Positions 9,001-19,119 of a DNA stretch of 41,043 nucleotides are shown here, piece by piece; the stretch's first letter is position 1; the number at the start of each line of letters is the position of its first letter. The DNA comes from Marinifilum sp. (GTDB lineage: Bacteria; UBA9089; CG2-30-40-21). The stretch spans positions 1 through 41,043 of the forward strand of contig DYDG01000013.1 in NCBI GenBank assembly GCA_020717845.1. Reading direction: 5' to 3'. The position numbers and the translations under genes were made by a program. Below the pieces are notes generated by a model. That model ran no database searches, had not been told where the DNA came from, and saw only the letters and a list, made by a program, of their open reading frames with translations.

Positions 9001-9128
9001 GGGTTAACCTTCAGTAAACGGTCAGCTTTCAGCGGTCAGAAAGAGAGCTGTCCAGCATTGTCTATGCTGATGGCTGAACGCTTGTGAGTTTAGTGACTTG
9101 AGTAGTCAAACAGTGAATCCCTTGAATT

Positions 9129-9157
9129 AAGATACACTATTTTTTGTGATTTGTCAA
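9129..9157 (-). promoter_or_regulatory. Sigma70-type promoter for the ATPase fusion
   Basis: On the minus strand TTGACA (9157-9152) and TATCTT (9134-9129) are separated by 17 nt. The leader to the ATG at 9000 would be about 120 nt and contains a small CAGCAT/ATGCTG hairpin near 9054-9070. Confidence 0.6.
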
Positions 9158-9245
9158 GGAAAATTCAAGATAAAGATGGTGTCTTATTTGCCTTTATGAC
9201 ACATTAAACCATTTTGGTTTTCGCAGCATTCTGAAATAATTTGTC

Positions 9246-9274
9246 TTGACATATTTCTGAAATTGAGATATAAT
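9246..9274 (+). promoter_or_regulatory. Consensus sigma70 promoter of metK
   Basis: TTGACA (9246-9251) and TATAAT (9269-9274) are 17 nt apart, a perfect consensus. Transcription should start near 9281, leaving a leader of about 45 nt, too short for a SAM-I riboswitch. Confidence 0.85.
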
Positions 9275-9276
9275 GT

Positions 9277-9298
9277 AATATGATTGTTAAATCATATT
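9277..9298 (+). promoter_or_regulatory. Palindrome at the metK transcription start
   Basis: A perfect inverted repeat: AATATGAT (9277-9284), 6-nt centre, ATCATATT (9291-9298). It covers the predicted start site, where a repressor dimer would block initiation. No regulator can be named from sequence. Confidence 0.5.
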
Positions 9299-9325
9299 TA
9301 ATAGTAAGGAGGAAGTTGTAAGGAA

Positions 9326-10465
9326 ATGAAGAAAAATTTTTTGTTTACCTCAGAATCAGTGACCGAAGGGCATCCAGATAAACTGGCTGATCAGATCTCA
9401 GATGCGGTGCTTGATGCTATTATGGAGAATGACCCTGATGGAAGGGTTGCCTGCGAGACTCTTATTGCTATGGGTCTGGTGTTTGTGGCTGGTGAGATAA
9501 CCACCAGTTGTTATGTTGATGTGCCAAAGGTTGTCCGAGCTGCTATCAAGGATGCTGGTTATACCAATCCTGCCTTTGGGCTTGATTATCAGGATTGCTC
9601 GGTAATTACCTCTATCAATGAACAGTCTCCAGATATTGCCCTTGGTGTGGATAAAGAGGGTGCTGGTGATCAGGGGATGATGTTTGGTTATGCTACGGAT
9701 GAAACCAAGGAATTAATGCCATTACCAATCATGCTGTCTCACAAATTGGCCAGACGCCTTTCTTATGTCAGAAGAGGGATGCTATTACCATGGGTAAGAC
9801 CTGATGGCAAATCTCAGGTAACTGTAGAGTATGTTGATGGCAAACCAGCAAGGATAGATACTGTGGTTATCTCTGCTCAGCATGATGAGGATGTAACCAT
9901 AGAAACCATTCGGGAAGGGGTTATCGAAGAGGTGATCAAGCATGTTATCCCGGCAGAACTGCTCAAGGATACAAAATATTTCATCAATCCTACAGGAAGG
10001 TTTATTATTGGCGGGCCACAGGCAGATACAGGGCTTACCGGAAGAAAGATTATTGTTGATACCTATGGCGGCTGGGCAAGACATGGTGGCGGATGTTTTT
10101 CAGGCAAGGACCCATCAAAGGTAGACCGTTCTGCTGCTTATATGGCCAGGTATGTGGCTAAAAATATTGTTGCTGCTGGGCTGGCAAAGGAATGTGAGAT
10201 ACAGTTTTCTTATGCTATCGGTGTTGCTGCCCCTGTCTCGGTTATGGTTGATACCCATGGCACAGGCAAGATGGCTGATGAAAAAATAGAAAAATTGGTT
10301 CGGGAACACTTTGACCTGACCCCAAGAGGGATTGTCAGGACATTGCAGCTTCAAAAGCCAATCTATAAGCAAACAGCAGCTTTTGGACACTTTGGCAGGG
10401 AAGAGGAAGGTTTTGCCTGGGAAAATACAGATAAGGTTGAGTTGTTGAGGGAATGCAAGAAGTAA
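9326..10465 (+). CDS. metK: S-adenosylmethionine synthetase
   Basis: Makes SAM from methionine and ATP in the cytosol. The 379-residue length is normal. Motifs: [21 protein letters not shown] at the N-terminus with the ATP-binding His of GHPDK, GAGDQG at 112-117, and the phosphate-binding loop [16 protein letters not shown] from 254 (Cys replaces the usual Ala). AAGGAGG lies 13 nt before the ATG and AAGGA directly before it. Preceded by a consensus promoter and followed 139 nt later by ahcY, so the two probably form a SAM-cycle unit serving the methyltransferases. Confidence 0.97.
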   Translation: MKKNFLFTSESVTEGHPDKLADQISDAVLDAIMENDPDGRVACETLIAMGLVFVAGEITTSCYVDVPKVVRAAIKDAGYTNPAFGLDYQDCSVITSINEQSPDIALGVDKEGAGDQGMMFGYATDETKELMPLPIMLSHKLARRLSYVRRGMLLPWVRPDGKSQVTVEYVDGKPARIDTVVISAQHDEDVTIETIREGVIEEVIKHVIPAELLKDTKYFINPTGRFIIGGPQADTGLTGRKIIVDTYGGWARHGGGCFSGKDPSKVDRSAAYMARYVAKNIVAAGLAKECEIQFSYAIGVAAPVSVMVDTHGTGKMADEKIEKLVREHFDLTPRGIVRTLQLQKPIYKQTAAFGHFGREEEGFAWENTDKVELLRECKK

Positions 10466-10480
10466 GGATCATCATATATA

Positions 10481-11861
<1,381 letters not shown>

Positions 11862-11893
11862 GGAATCAGGTGGATAGGCTGTTAGGTAGGATT

Positions 11894-11954
11894 GGTGATC
11901 AGGTGATCAGGTAATATAGGATATTGCTTTTCCGATCACCGATCACTGATCACC
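11894..11954 (+). repeat. GATCACC inverted repeat element
   Basis: GGTGATCAGGTGATCAGG (11894-11911) faces CCGATCACCGATCACTGATC (11932 onward) across about 20 nt. The unit could form a strong hairpin between ahcY and the PTS operon. Probably a repeat element; a role as terminator is possible but there is no T run. Confidence 0.65.
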
Positions 11955-11984
11955 CTGCTTTCAGCCTAAACAAGAGGTGTCAGA

Positions 11985-12377
11985 ATGATTGGGATTGTAG
12001 TAGCAACTCATGGCAGCATGGGAATCGAGCTTGTCAGGACTGCAGAATTGATTGTAGGAAAATGTGAAAAGATTGAGGCAGTTCCCTTTTTCCCTCATGA
12101 GTCTGGTGAGGAGCTTACTCAAAAGATTAAACAGGCAATAGCTAATGTAAATGACGGAGATGGTGTGGTGGTATTCGTTGATCTTATCGGCGGAAATTGC
12201 TGCACCATCTCTGGTGCATTTTTAAGGGATGAAAATGTAGAGGTTATATGCGGCGTTAATCTGCCTATGGTTATAAAGCTTGTCAATCATAGACATGAAG
12301 GGTTGAAGGATGTTGCTGCTGCTGTTCAGAAGGCAGGGGTCAAGAGTATTGTCAACCTGCGCGAACGGTTATTATAG
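11985..12377 (+). CDS. PTS EIIA component, mannose class
   Basis: A cytosolic phosphocarrier that takes phosphate from HPr and passes it to EIIB. 130 residues, the usual size of a free-standing EIIA-Man domain. The phosphorylated His9 lies in VVATHGSMG, and the FVDLIGGNC segment matches the family pattern D-L-x-G-x-S/N. First gene of the PTS operon; EIIB follows after 11 nt. The start follows an AAGAGGTG-type ribosome site. Confidence 0.93.
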   Translation: MIGIVVATHGSMGIELVRTAELIVGKCEKIEAVPFFPHESGEELTQKIKQAIANVNDGDGVVVFVDLIGGNCCTISGAFLRDENVEVICGVNLPMVIKLVNHRHEGLKDVAAAVQKAGVKSIVNLRERLL

Positions 12378-12388
12378 GATACCAGATT

Positions 12389-12853
12389 ATGAACATTGTT
12401 TTGTTTCGCATTGATGAAAGGTTTATTCATGGGCAGATAATTCAAGGGTGGAAGGGATTAGAGTATCAGCATATTGTTGTGATTAGCGACAGGATGGCTG
12501 GGGATGAGCTTGAAAAGCGGCTTCAACTTAGTGGCGTATTAGATAATGTTACGGCTTGCTTTTACAAGAGTAACCAAATGCCTGAAATGGCAATGGATCA
12601 GGCAAAAAATACAAAGCGAACCATTATCCTTGTTGGAAATGTTGAGGATGCCATTCTGGTAATACAGAGTGGCATCAGGGTGAATAAACTTAATCTTGGT
12701 GTTATGTCCCGGAATAGTTCCAGAACTCATGTAGTGAGTCCTGCAGTTTATGTTTCTCCTGAGGAGATGGAGTCATTGAAACAGATATCAATGATGGGAA
12801 TTGAGGTTGAGGCTCAGGGGGTGGAGAGGGATACGGCGGTGAGGTTGTTTTGA
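12389..12853 (+). CDS. PTS EIIB component, mannose/sorbose class
   Basis: A cytosolic phosphotransferase that phosphorylates the incoming sugar. 154 residues, typical length. The phosphorylated His14 is in RIDERFIHGQIIQGW, the signature of the mannose-fructose-sorbose family EIIB. It lies between EIIA (11 nt upstream) and EIIC (9 nt downstream) on the same strand. Confidence 0.95.
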   Translation: MNIVLFRIDERFIHGQIIQGWKGLEYQHIVVISDRMAGDELEKRLQLSGVLDNVTACFYKSNQMPEMAMDQAKNTKRTIILVGNVEDAILVIQSGIRVNKLNLGVMSRNSSRTHVVSPAVYVSPEEMESLKQISMMGIEVEAQGVERDTAVRLF

Positions 12854-12862
12854 GCCAGATGA

Positions 12863-13594
12863 GTGGCACAAATTTGGAGTAGTTTAATGTTATTATATGC
12901 CTTGATTGTCTCCATATGTTACAGCCTGATAAATCTGGATGCCACCGCCATAGCTCAGACCATGGTTTCCAGACCAATAGTTATTTCTCTATTAATTGGA
13001 AGTGTTTTGGGGTTATTGAATGGGGATGCTGCTTCTGGGGCAGGGATAGGCATAACCATAGGGGTATTCCTGGAATTTTTCTGGATTAATATTTCTTCGC
13101 TTGGGTCATCGGTTCCAGCGAATGCATCCATTAGCTCAGCCGTAGCCACAGCCGTGATTTGTTATCTTTCTAAAGGAGCACAGATAGAGCCATATTGGAT
13201 AACCAGCGGGCTTGTTTACGGGGTATGCTGTGGATATGCTGGCGGAAGGACAGATACATTACTCAGAGCCTTGAATGCCAGGCTGGTCAATAGGGCAACG
13301 CCTTTTGTTGAAAAGGGCGAACTAAATGCCATTAATAGGCTTAATTTGCAGGCTATTGGTGTATCGCTGGCAATCAACACCTTGCTTTGTTTTGTGTTAA
13401 TCATTGTGGGGATTAGTCTCTTGCCTGTCCTCCTGAAGTGTTTTCCGCAAGAGGTATTAGCAGCACTTAAAAATTCCTTGTGGCTGTTTTTATTGGTCTG
13501 TATGGGTATTGCCTTAGAGGCGTTTATGACAAAGAAGAGTGTATTTTATTTTGGGGCTGTGTGGGTGATTATAAGTCTTATAGGTCTTATATGA
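12863..13594 (+). CDS. PTS EIIC component, mannose class (permease)
   Basis: A membrane permease subunit that forms the sugar path together with EIID. 243 residues from the GTG at 12863; hydrophobic throughout with about 6-7 helices and the family-type stretch RPIVISLLIGSVLGLLNGD. An ATG at 12887 has a better ribosome site (GGAG, 7-nt spacing) and would remove eight residues, so the start is uncertain. Sugar specificity cannot be read directly; the downstream phosphomannose isomerase makes mannose or glucose plausible. Confidence 0.92.
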   Translation: MAQIWSSLMLLYALIVSICYSLINLDATAIAQTMVSRPIVISLLIGSVLGLLNGDAASGAGIGITIGVFLEFFWINISSLGSSVPANASISSAVATAVICYLSKGAQIEPYWITSGLVYGVCCGYAGGRTDTLLRALNARLVNRATPFVEKGELNAINRLNLQAIGVSLAINTLLCFVLIIVGISLLPVLLKCFPQEVLAALKNSLWLFLLVCMGIALEAFMTKKSVFYFGAVWVIISLIGLI

Positions 13595-13615
13595 CCTATA
13601 ACATGAGGTAAATCC

Positions 13616-14386
13616 ATGCTTGGACAAATATTCTGGAGATCCTTATTCATTCAATGCGTCCTGAATTTTGACAAAATGCAGAATACAGGTTTTGCTACAG
13701 CTATGATGCCTGTTATAAAAAGGCTGTTTCCACAGGGAGAAGAACAGAAAAAGGCATTATTACGGCATTTTGAACATTTTAACACTCAACCCTATGTAGC
13801 AAGTATCATTATGGGAATGATTGCGGCTAAGGAAAAAGAATATGCCTCTTCAGGAGATACGAAAATACTTGATGATATATCCAGATTAAAGGAGCAAACA
13901 GCCAGAGCCTTTGCCGCCTTAGGTGATATGTTTTTTTGGGGGACATGGAGACCGTTTATCTCTCTGTTGGGAATAGTGATTGTTTATTCAGGGATTATTC
14001 TGAAAGAAACATGGTTGATGGGGGCAGGAGCAGCTGTTTTTTTAATCGTGTATAATCTAATCCCATTAATGGTTAGATGGTATGGGCTGCGATTGGGTTA
14101 TGAAAAGCAAGAAGGGGCGATTGAGATTATTCTTAAGGCTAAGCCTGTGATTCAAAAGACAATCTGGTGGATACAGTGTATCAGCTTGACAATACTTGCT
14201 TGTTTTGGGACATTTATATCATCTAAAACGATTGCAACCCTTGGTGGTCAGGGCAATCTGATCTCGTCTCTTTTATCTGGGGCAATAGTCCTTTGGGTAG
14301 CAGTAACACTCAGGCGTATTTCAATATCCAAGGTTGTGATATTGATTATCCTTATCTCTGCTGTTCAAGCATATGTTTTTAAGTAA
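13616..14386 (+). CDS. PTS EIID component, mannose class
   Basis: The EIID subunit found only in the mannose family. 256 residues. The N-terminal FWRSLFIQCVLNFDKMQNTGFATAMMP is the family signature, followed by GDTKILDDISRLKEQTARAFAALGDMFFWGTWRP. The C-terminal half has several membrane helices. It is shorter than E. coli ManZ (about 280) but within range. Starts 21 nt after EIIC. Confidence 0.95.
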   Translation: MLGQIFWRSLFIQCVLNFDKMQNTGFATAMMPVIKRLFPQGEEQKKALLRHFEHFNTQPYVASIIMGMIAAKEKEYASSGDTKILDDISRLKEQTARAFAALGDMFFWGTWRPFISLLGIVIVYSGIILKETWLMGAGAAVFLIVYNLIPLMVRWYGLRLGYEKQEGAIEIILKAKPVIQKTIWWIQCISLTILACFGTFISSKTIATLGGQGNLISSLLSGAIVLWVAVTLRRISISKVVILIILISAVQAYVFK

Positions 14387-14406
14387 CACAAGCATCCTGC
14401 TTGTGT
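14386..14406 (+). repeat. Intercistronic hairpin
   Basis: A perfect 9-bp stem (ACACAAGCA / TGCTTGTGT) with a 3-nt loop, beginning on the last base of the EIID stop. A shorter version (GCAAGCA tcc TGCTTGC) lies at 17641-17657. No T run follows; it may separate EII from HPr/EI expression by mRNA processing or partial termination. Confidence 0.7.
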
Positions 14407-14427
14407 CTTGTATAATAGGTGAAGAAG

Positions 14428-14709
14428 ATGCAATATTTGACAGAATCAGTAGTTATCCAGAATAAGCTTGGATTACATGCCCGGGCTGCCAGTGTTTTTG
14501 TGAACACTGCCTCCAAATTTGCATCAAAGATAGAGGTAGGGAAGAATGGTAATAATGATTTTGTGAATGGGAAGAGTATACTTGGGGTTCTATGTATGGC
14601 TGTTTCTCCAGGCAGCAAGATTGTTATCCGTGCTATGGGCAAGGATGCAGGGGCAGCTATGGTTGCCCTTATCGAATTAATAAATAATAAGTTTGGAGAA
14701 AATGAATGA
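14428..14709 (+). CDS. ptsH: Phosphocarrier protein HPr
   Basis: Carries phosphate from EI to EIIA proteins. 93 residues from the ATG at 14428, chosen over a GTG at 14419 because GGTGAAGAAG makes the better ribosome site. The active His17 is in NKLGLHARAAS. Ser50 in NGKSILGV aligns with the regulatory serine of Gram-positive HPr, but no HPr kinase gene is in the window. The stop overlaps the EI start by 4 nt, indicating translational coupling. Confidence 0.95.
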   Translation: MQYLTESVVIQNKLGLHARAASVFVNTASKFASKIEVGKNGNNDFVNGKSILGVLCMAVSPGSKIVIRAMGKDAGAAMVALIELINNKFGENE

Positions 14710-16451
14710 TTACTCTCACTGGAATCCCTGCTTCTCCTGGAATTATCATTGGCAAGGCATTTCTCTTTGACATAGGAAGATTTCATGTTGAGAAGAGAAA
14801 GATAGAATCTACCAAGATAGAGGTTGAGGTGCAACTTTTTAAGGAGGCAATTCTAAAGACCAGAAAAGAGATAGAAAAAATAGAGGAAAAGGTTCAACAA
14901 AATATAGGTGCAGATATTGCCAAGATATTTAGTGCCCATCTGGCAATGCTGGAGGATCCCATTCTGGTTCTTGATGTAGCTCAAAAGATAAGGGAGGAAT
15001 CGGTATGTGCTGAATATGCTCTGGAATGTGTGCTTAAAAATATAGCAGATAATTTTGCTATCATGGAAGATGAATACTTCCGTGAAAGGGTGGTGGATGT
15101 TTTTGATATTGGTCGCAGAATCCTTCAAAATCTTAAGGGTGTTGACAGGGTAAGTGTGGAGGATCTGACAGAAAAGGTTATTATTATTGCCCATGAATTG
15201 TCGCCATCAGATACAGCTCATATGCATGATAGTAATGTGATCGGTTTTGTCACAGAGATAGGGGGAAAGACCTCTCATGCAGCTATTATGGCCAGGGCAT
15301 TAGAAATTCCGGCTGTAGTTGGGCTTAAAGAGATAACCTATCAGGTGAGAAATGACGAGACCATTATCATCGATGGCAGTCATGGCATAGTTATTATTAA
15401 TCCGGATAAAGAGACAATTAAGAAGTATTCCCATAAACAGGAGGAATTTTCTGCCTTTAAGGAAGGGTTATCCTGTCTGCGTGACCTGCCAGCACAGACT
15501 GAGGATGGGTTCAGGGTTCTGCTTTCAGCAAATATTGGGACACCAGAAGAGATTGATGTCATTAAACGAGAAGGTGCCGAAGGAATTGGATTATATAGAA
15601 CAGAATACCTGTATCTTGAACGGACAGACCTTCCTACAGAAGAGGAACAATTTAGTGCTTATCAGACTGTTGTAACAAGGCTTAGCCCATGTCCAACAGT
15701 AATCAGGACCGTAGACCTGGGTGGTGATAAATTTCTTACCCATCTGGATTTGCCTATTGAGCCAAATCCGTTTCTTGGGCTTCGGGCTATTCGACTCTGT
15801 CTTAAATATCCTGAGATATTTAAGACACAGATACGAGCAATTCTGCGGGCAAGTAATTATGGCAAGGTACAGATAATGTTTCCCCTTATCTCAGAGATTG
15901 ATGAGTTCCAGCAGGCAAAAACAATCCTGCTTTCTGTGATGGAGGAATTGGAGCAAGAAAAGATCCCTTTTGATCGTAACATTCAGATTGGCATAATGGT
16001 GGAAACCCCTTCTGCAGCTCTGATTGCAGATAGATTGGCTAAAGTGGTTGATTTTTTCAGCATAGGCACGAATGACCTGATTCAATATACGATGGCCATT
16101 GATAGAGTAAACGAAGAGGTATCTGCTCTATATAAACCGTTTCATCCAGCAATCCTTCGTTTGATCAAGATGACCATAGATGCTGCTCACAATGAAGGGA
16201 AATGGGTTGGGATGTGCGGTGAAATGGCTGGAGATCCTTCTTTTACAGTTCTTTTGCTGGGATTGGGATTGGACGAGTTTAGCATGTCAGGCGGCTCTAT
16301 TGCTAAAATTAAGAAAATAATTCGAGCTATACGACTGGATGAGGCAAAGGCTTTTGCTGATGGGATTATGCAGATAACCTCAGCGGCAGAGGTTCAAGAA
16401 GTGCTTGAGGAAATGATGACAAAAAGGTTTGGGAATATGTTGGATATGTAA
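14706..16451 (+). CDS. ptsI: PTS enzyme I (PEP-protein phosphotransferase)
   Basis: Starts the PTS phosphorelay by taking phosphate from PEP and handing it to HPr. 581 residues, the usual length. The active His191 is in GGKTSHAAIMARALEIP; the PEP-binding barrel has GAEGIGLYRTEYLY, LRAIRLCL, FFSIGTNDLIQYTMA and the catalytic Cys in GMCGEMAGDP. The whole PTS, general and sugar-specific, is thus one contiguous unit from 11985 to 16451. EI might also feed the EIIA domain of the ATPase fusion at 5773-9000 (inference). Confidence 0.97.
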   Translation: MITLTGIPASPGIIIGKAFLFDIGRFHVEKRKIESTKIEVEVQLFKEAILKTRKEIEKIEEKVQQNIGADIAKIFSAHLAMLEDPILVLDVAQKIREESVCAEYALECVLKNIADNFAIMEDEYFRERVVDVFDIGRRILQNLKGVDRVSVEDLTEKVIIIAHELSPSDTAHMHDSNVIGFVTEIGGKTSHAAIMARALEIPAVVGLKEITYQVRNDETIIIDGSHGIVIINPDKETIKKYSHKQEEFSAFKEGLSCLRDLPAQTEDGFRVLLSANIGTPEEIDVIKREGAEGIGLYRTEYLYLERTDLPTEEEQFSAYQTVVTRLSPCPTVIRTVDLGGDKFLTHLDLPIEPNPFLGLRAIRLCLKYPEIFKTQIRAILRASNYGKVQIMFPLISEIDEFQQAKTILLSVMEELEQEKIPFDRNIQIGIMVETPSAALIADRLAKVVDFFSIGTNDLIQYTMAIDRVNEEVSALYKPFHPAILRLIKMTIDAAHNEGKWVGMCGEMAGDPSFTVLLLGLGLDEFSMSGGSIAKIKKIIRAIRLDEAKAFADGIMQITSAAEVQEVLEEMMTKRFGNMLDM

Positions 16452-16503
16452 GGGGAAGTGGTTAGTAGGTTAGTATGAAATATTGGGTTACTTCCTGTGA
16501 ATT

Positions 16504-16521
16504 CCCCCTTAATAAAGGGGG
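16504..16521 (+). repeat. CCCCCTT/AAGGGGG hairpin repeat
   Basis: A 7-bp stem CCCCCTT / AAGGGGG with a 4-nt loop, followed by a GTTAGGGGG half copy. A common short intergenic repeat type; it may slow transcription between ptsI and the isomerase gene. Confidence 0.6.
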
Positions 16522-16582
16522 TTAGGGGGTTGTTACTTCCTGTGCACCGCTGTCAGCTTATAATAAATTGAAGGAGTTATCG

Positions 16583-17578
16583 ATGTTAATAGACAAGTCA
16601 AATATGCTTGAATCAATCAAGAGGTTTCCGGGTCAGTTTGAGAAATCTGTAGAATTTGCAGATAAGGTAAGGGTTGAAGGAAAAATAAATAAGGTTGTGG
16701 TGTCTGGTATGGGAGGAAGTGCCTTCCCGGGTGATATCCTGAAGGCATATCTATCTGATTCTTTTAGCAATATACCAGTAGAGGTCTGCCGTGGATATTC
16801 TATTACCACACCAATTGATGCTAATAGCCTGGTGTTTATTTCATCCTTTTCAGGCAATACAGAGGAGACCATATCTGCCCTGTATGATGCTCTGGAGAAA
16901 AAGGCACAGGTGGTGATTGTTACTGCTGGTGGAAGGCTTGAGGAATTAAGCAGGGAACATAACCTGCCAATTGCAAAGATAATCAAGGAGTTTCCTACCT
17001 TTCAGCCAAGGGCTGCTACCGGATACTTTATCGGCATATTCATCAGTGTCCTTTCAAACTCAGGGGTAATTCCAGAACAAAAGGCGGATCTGACTAATCT
17101 GGGCAATTTCTTGTCCAAATGTGAGTTTGAGGAAGAGGCAAAACAATTGGCAAAACAGCTGGTAGACAGGATACCTATTGTCTATGCTCATGATTTTTAT
17201 GAGATGCCTCTGGCCAGGATTGTAAAGATAAAATTCAACGAAAACTCAAAGGTGCAGGCATTCTATAACTCGTTTCCAGAACTGAATCACAATGAGATGA
17301 TGGGATTTACAAATATTAAGGGCAAGTATCACTTCATTATCCTTGATGATCCACAGGGACATGAAAGGATCAGGAAAAGGATACAGATATTTTGCAGCTT
17401 TATGAGGGATAAGGGATTACCGGTGAGTGTTATAGAGATGCAGGGGAATAGTGTCCTGACTAAGATATTTGGCAGCATCTATTTCTTTGAGTATGTATCA
17501 TATTATCTGGCATTGGAATATGGGATTGATCCAACACCAGTGGATATGGTGGAGGATTTTAAGAGGACGATGGGGTAG
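16583..17578 (+). CDS. Bifunctional phosphoglucose/phosphomannose isomerase
   Basis: Interconverts glucose-6-phosphate or mannose-6-phosphate with fructose-6-phosphate. 331 residues from the ATG at 16583, which has AAGGAG 9 nt upstream; a TTG at 16568 lacks one. It has two SIS sugar-isomerase domains with GMGGSAFPGDIL (near 45), SFSGNTEETI (near 95), and the C-terminal catalytic stretch PELNHNEMMGF. This compact PGI/PMI is typical of Archaea and various deep-branching bacteria. Its place after the mannose-type PTS suggests it takes the imported sugar phosphate into glycolysis. Confidence 0.93.
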   Translation: MLIDKSNMLESIKRFPGQFEKSVEFADKVRVEGKINKVVVSGMGGSAFPGDILKAYLSDSFSNIPVEVCRGYSITTPIDANSLVFISSFSGNTEETISALYDALEKKAQVVIVTAGGRLEELSREHNLPIAKIIKEFPTFQPRAATGYFIGIFISVLSNSGVIPEQKADLTNLGNFLSKCEFEEEAKQLAKQLVDRIPIVYAHDFYEMPLARIVKIKFNENSKVQAFYNSFPELNHNEMMGFTNIKGKYHFIILDDPQGHERIRKRIQIFCSFMRDKGLPVSVIEMQGNSVLTKIFGSIYFFEYVSYYLALEYGIDPTPVDMVEDFKRTMG

Positions 17579-17871
17579 AGGGAAGTGCAAGTAAAAGCGG
17601 CTCAATTTGATTCTGCTCTTGTGGCATAGAACAATGTAAGGCAAGCATCCTGCTTGCGGTTGAGATAGGATGTTGCCAGTGTGTGGTGCGGGAATGTGTG
17701 CATAGAGGCAGCCCTTGCGGCTGCCCGCAAGCTTAATTATCACGGAGGAGTACAAGGCAAAGAATAACCTGCAAAAAAAGAATATGTTGCCCCTTTTTTT
17801 ACAGGTTAATTCTGTCTTGTAGTTCTTGCTGTGTTTATATACATAAACACAGGCACAGGGGGTGCCTGTAA
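17579..17871 (+). repeat. Repeat-rich leader with five hairpins
   Basis: No gene. Holds, in order: GCAAGCA/TGCTTGC hairpin (17641-17657); an interspersed repeat (17664-17694) also found at 21409-21439; GGCAGCC/GGCTGCC hairpin (17707-17725); a long imperfect stem with arms 17761-17780 and about 17793-17813; TGTGTTTAT/ATAAACACA hairpin (17830-17851); CAGGCAC/GTGCCTG hairpin (17850-17868). The last three stand directly before the TPR gene and may control it. Confidence 0.65.
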
Positions 17872-17895
17872 ATGAAAAAATGGAGGGGGACTACG

Positions 17896-18966
17896 ATGTT
17901 AAGTATTGCAAGATTATTCGTGGTTTTGGGGTTGATTGGATGGACATTTGCTGGGAATGCTCAGGCAATAGGGGAAGAAAAATTTTTAGCCAAGAATTTC
18001 CTGGGGATAGGGATTAAGGCGTATACTAAGAATGATATTGGAGCAGCCATCTATTATTTTAAGGAGGCATTGAAATTAGATGCTGGTATGGTTGAGGCAA
18101 GGAAGAGGTTGGCACTTGCCTACTATCGGAATGGGATGCTTGACGAGGCGATTAATGAGTATGCAACAGTAGCTAAGGTAGAGCCAGGCAATGAGCAATT
18201 ACATAATATGCTTGGTATTATCTACTATACTATGGGAAAAACAGATAAGGCTATTGAGGAATACCAGAGGGCGATAAATGCTAATCCAACAAATCCCAAG
18301 TATTATAATAACCTTGGGGTAGCATATTATGCAGGTAACTCATTGGACCTGGCACAGACTCAATATCAAAAGGCATTGGAATTAATGCCAGATGATGTGG
18401 ATGTCCATATTAATCTTGGAGCGGTTTATCATGATAAGGGGCTTTTGCAGGACTCGATTCATGAATATGAAAAGGCATTAAAGCAGGGTGGTGTTAAAAA
18501 CAGCCGCGCCTACTTTGGATTGGGTATGGTTCAGGCTACTTATGGAGACCTGAAAAAGGCAAGGCTGTTCCTTAATCTGGCATTAAGGTGTGAACCAGAG
18601 TATGAGGAGGCATCTGAATTGCTTTCTCTTCTGGATAATCCTAAACGGCTATATTTGAATTTTGCAGATAAATACTATCGGACAGGCAAGTATGACCTAG
18701 CAATAGAGCTGTATAGCCGAATACTTAAAATAGACCCTGCCTGTCAGGATGTCTTAATAGGTATGGGGTTGAGCTATTGTCAGAAAGCAGGCGTCCCTAT
18801 GCAGGATATAATGGCAGAATTATATAAGAATGAGGATACAAACAAGGGAAAGATGCTTCCTTCGCAGACAGAGATTAATCATTCGGCAAAGGTTGATATT
18901 GAAAGCGATTCAGGGGTAGACATCTGTAATATTATTGCCTGTAAGGGGATTGTGCAAATGGATTGA
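17896..18966 (+). CDS. Secreted tetratricopeptide repeat protein
   Basis: 356 residues from the ATG at 17896, which has an ideal GGAGGGGG 6 nt upstream; an in-frame ATG at 17872 would add eight residues (MKKWRGTT) and cannot be excluded. A signal peptide (SIARLFVVLGLIGWTFAGNAQA) is cut near residue 24. Then come about five or six TPR units, for example GIKAYTKNDIGAAIYYFKEA, LGIIYYTMGKTDKAIEEYQR, LGVAYYAGNSLDLAQTQYQK and a later one near 255-285. TPRs bind other proteins; the location is probably periplasm or outer envelope. No specific partner can be named. Confidence 0.88.
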   Translation: MLSIARLFVVLGLIGWTFAGNAQAIGEEKFLAKNFLGIGIKAYTKNDIGAAIYYFKEALKLDAGMVEARKRLALAYYRNGMLDEAINEYATVAKVEPGNEQLHNMLGIIYYTMGKTDKAIEEYQRAINANPTNPKYYNNLGVAYYAGNSLDLAQTQYQKALELMPDDVDVHINLGAVYHDKGLLQDSIHEYEKALKQGGVKNSRAYFGLGMVQATYGDLKKARLFLNLALRCEPEYEEASELLSLLDNPKRLYLNFADKYYRTGKYDLAIELYSRILKIDPACQDVLIGMGLSYCQKAGVPMQDIMAELYKNEDTNKGKMLPSQTEINHSAKVDIESDSGVDICNIIACKGIVQMD

Positions 18967-18968
18967 GG

Positions 18969-18990
18969 CTGTTTGAGCTTGAGCAAACAG
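18969..18990 (+). terminator. Hairpin after the TPR gene
   Basis: A perfect CTGTTTG/CAAACAG stem with an 8-nt loop, starting 3 nt after the TPR gene stop. There is no T run, so termination is only a possibility. The rest of the gap to folD (18991-19119) shows no gene. Confidence 0.45.
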
Positions 18991-19119
18991 TGCCACAAGC
19001 AGGACGCTAAGGAGGAGAATAGGTGATATAGCTATTTAAGGTATATAGGCAAAAGAGGTAAAAGCTAACAGCCTTCAGCCTAAACACCTGAATTTTTAAT
19101 TAAGGAGGAGAATTAGAGT

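Noticed and set aside
9281-9325. SAM riboswitch before metK
   Set aside because: The predicted leader is about 45 nt and shows only a palindrome and a ribosome site.
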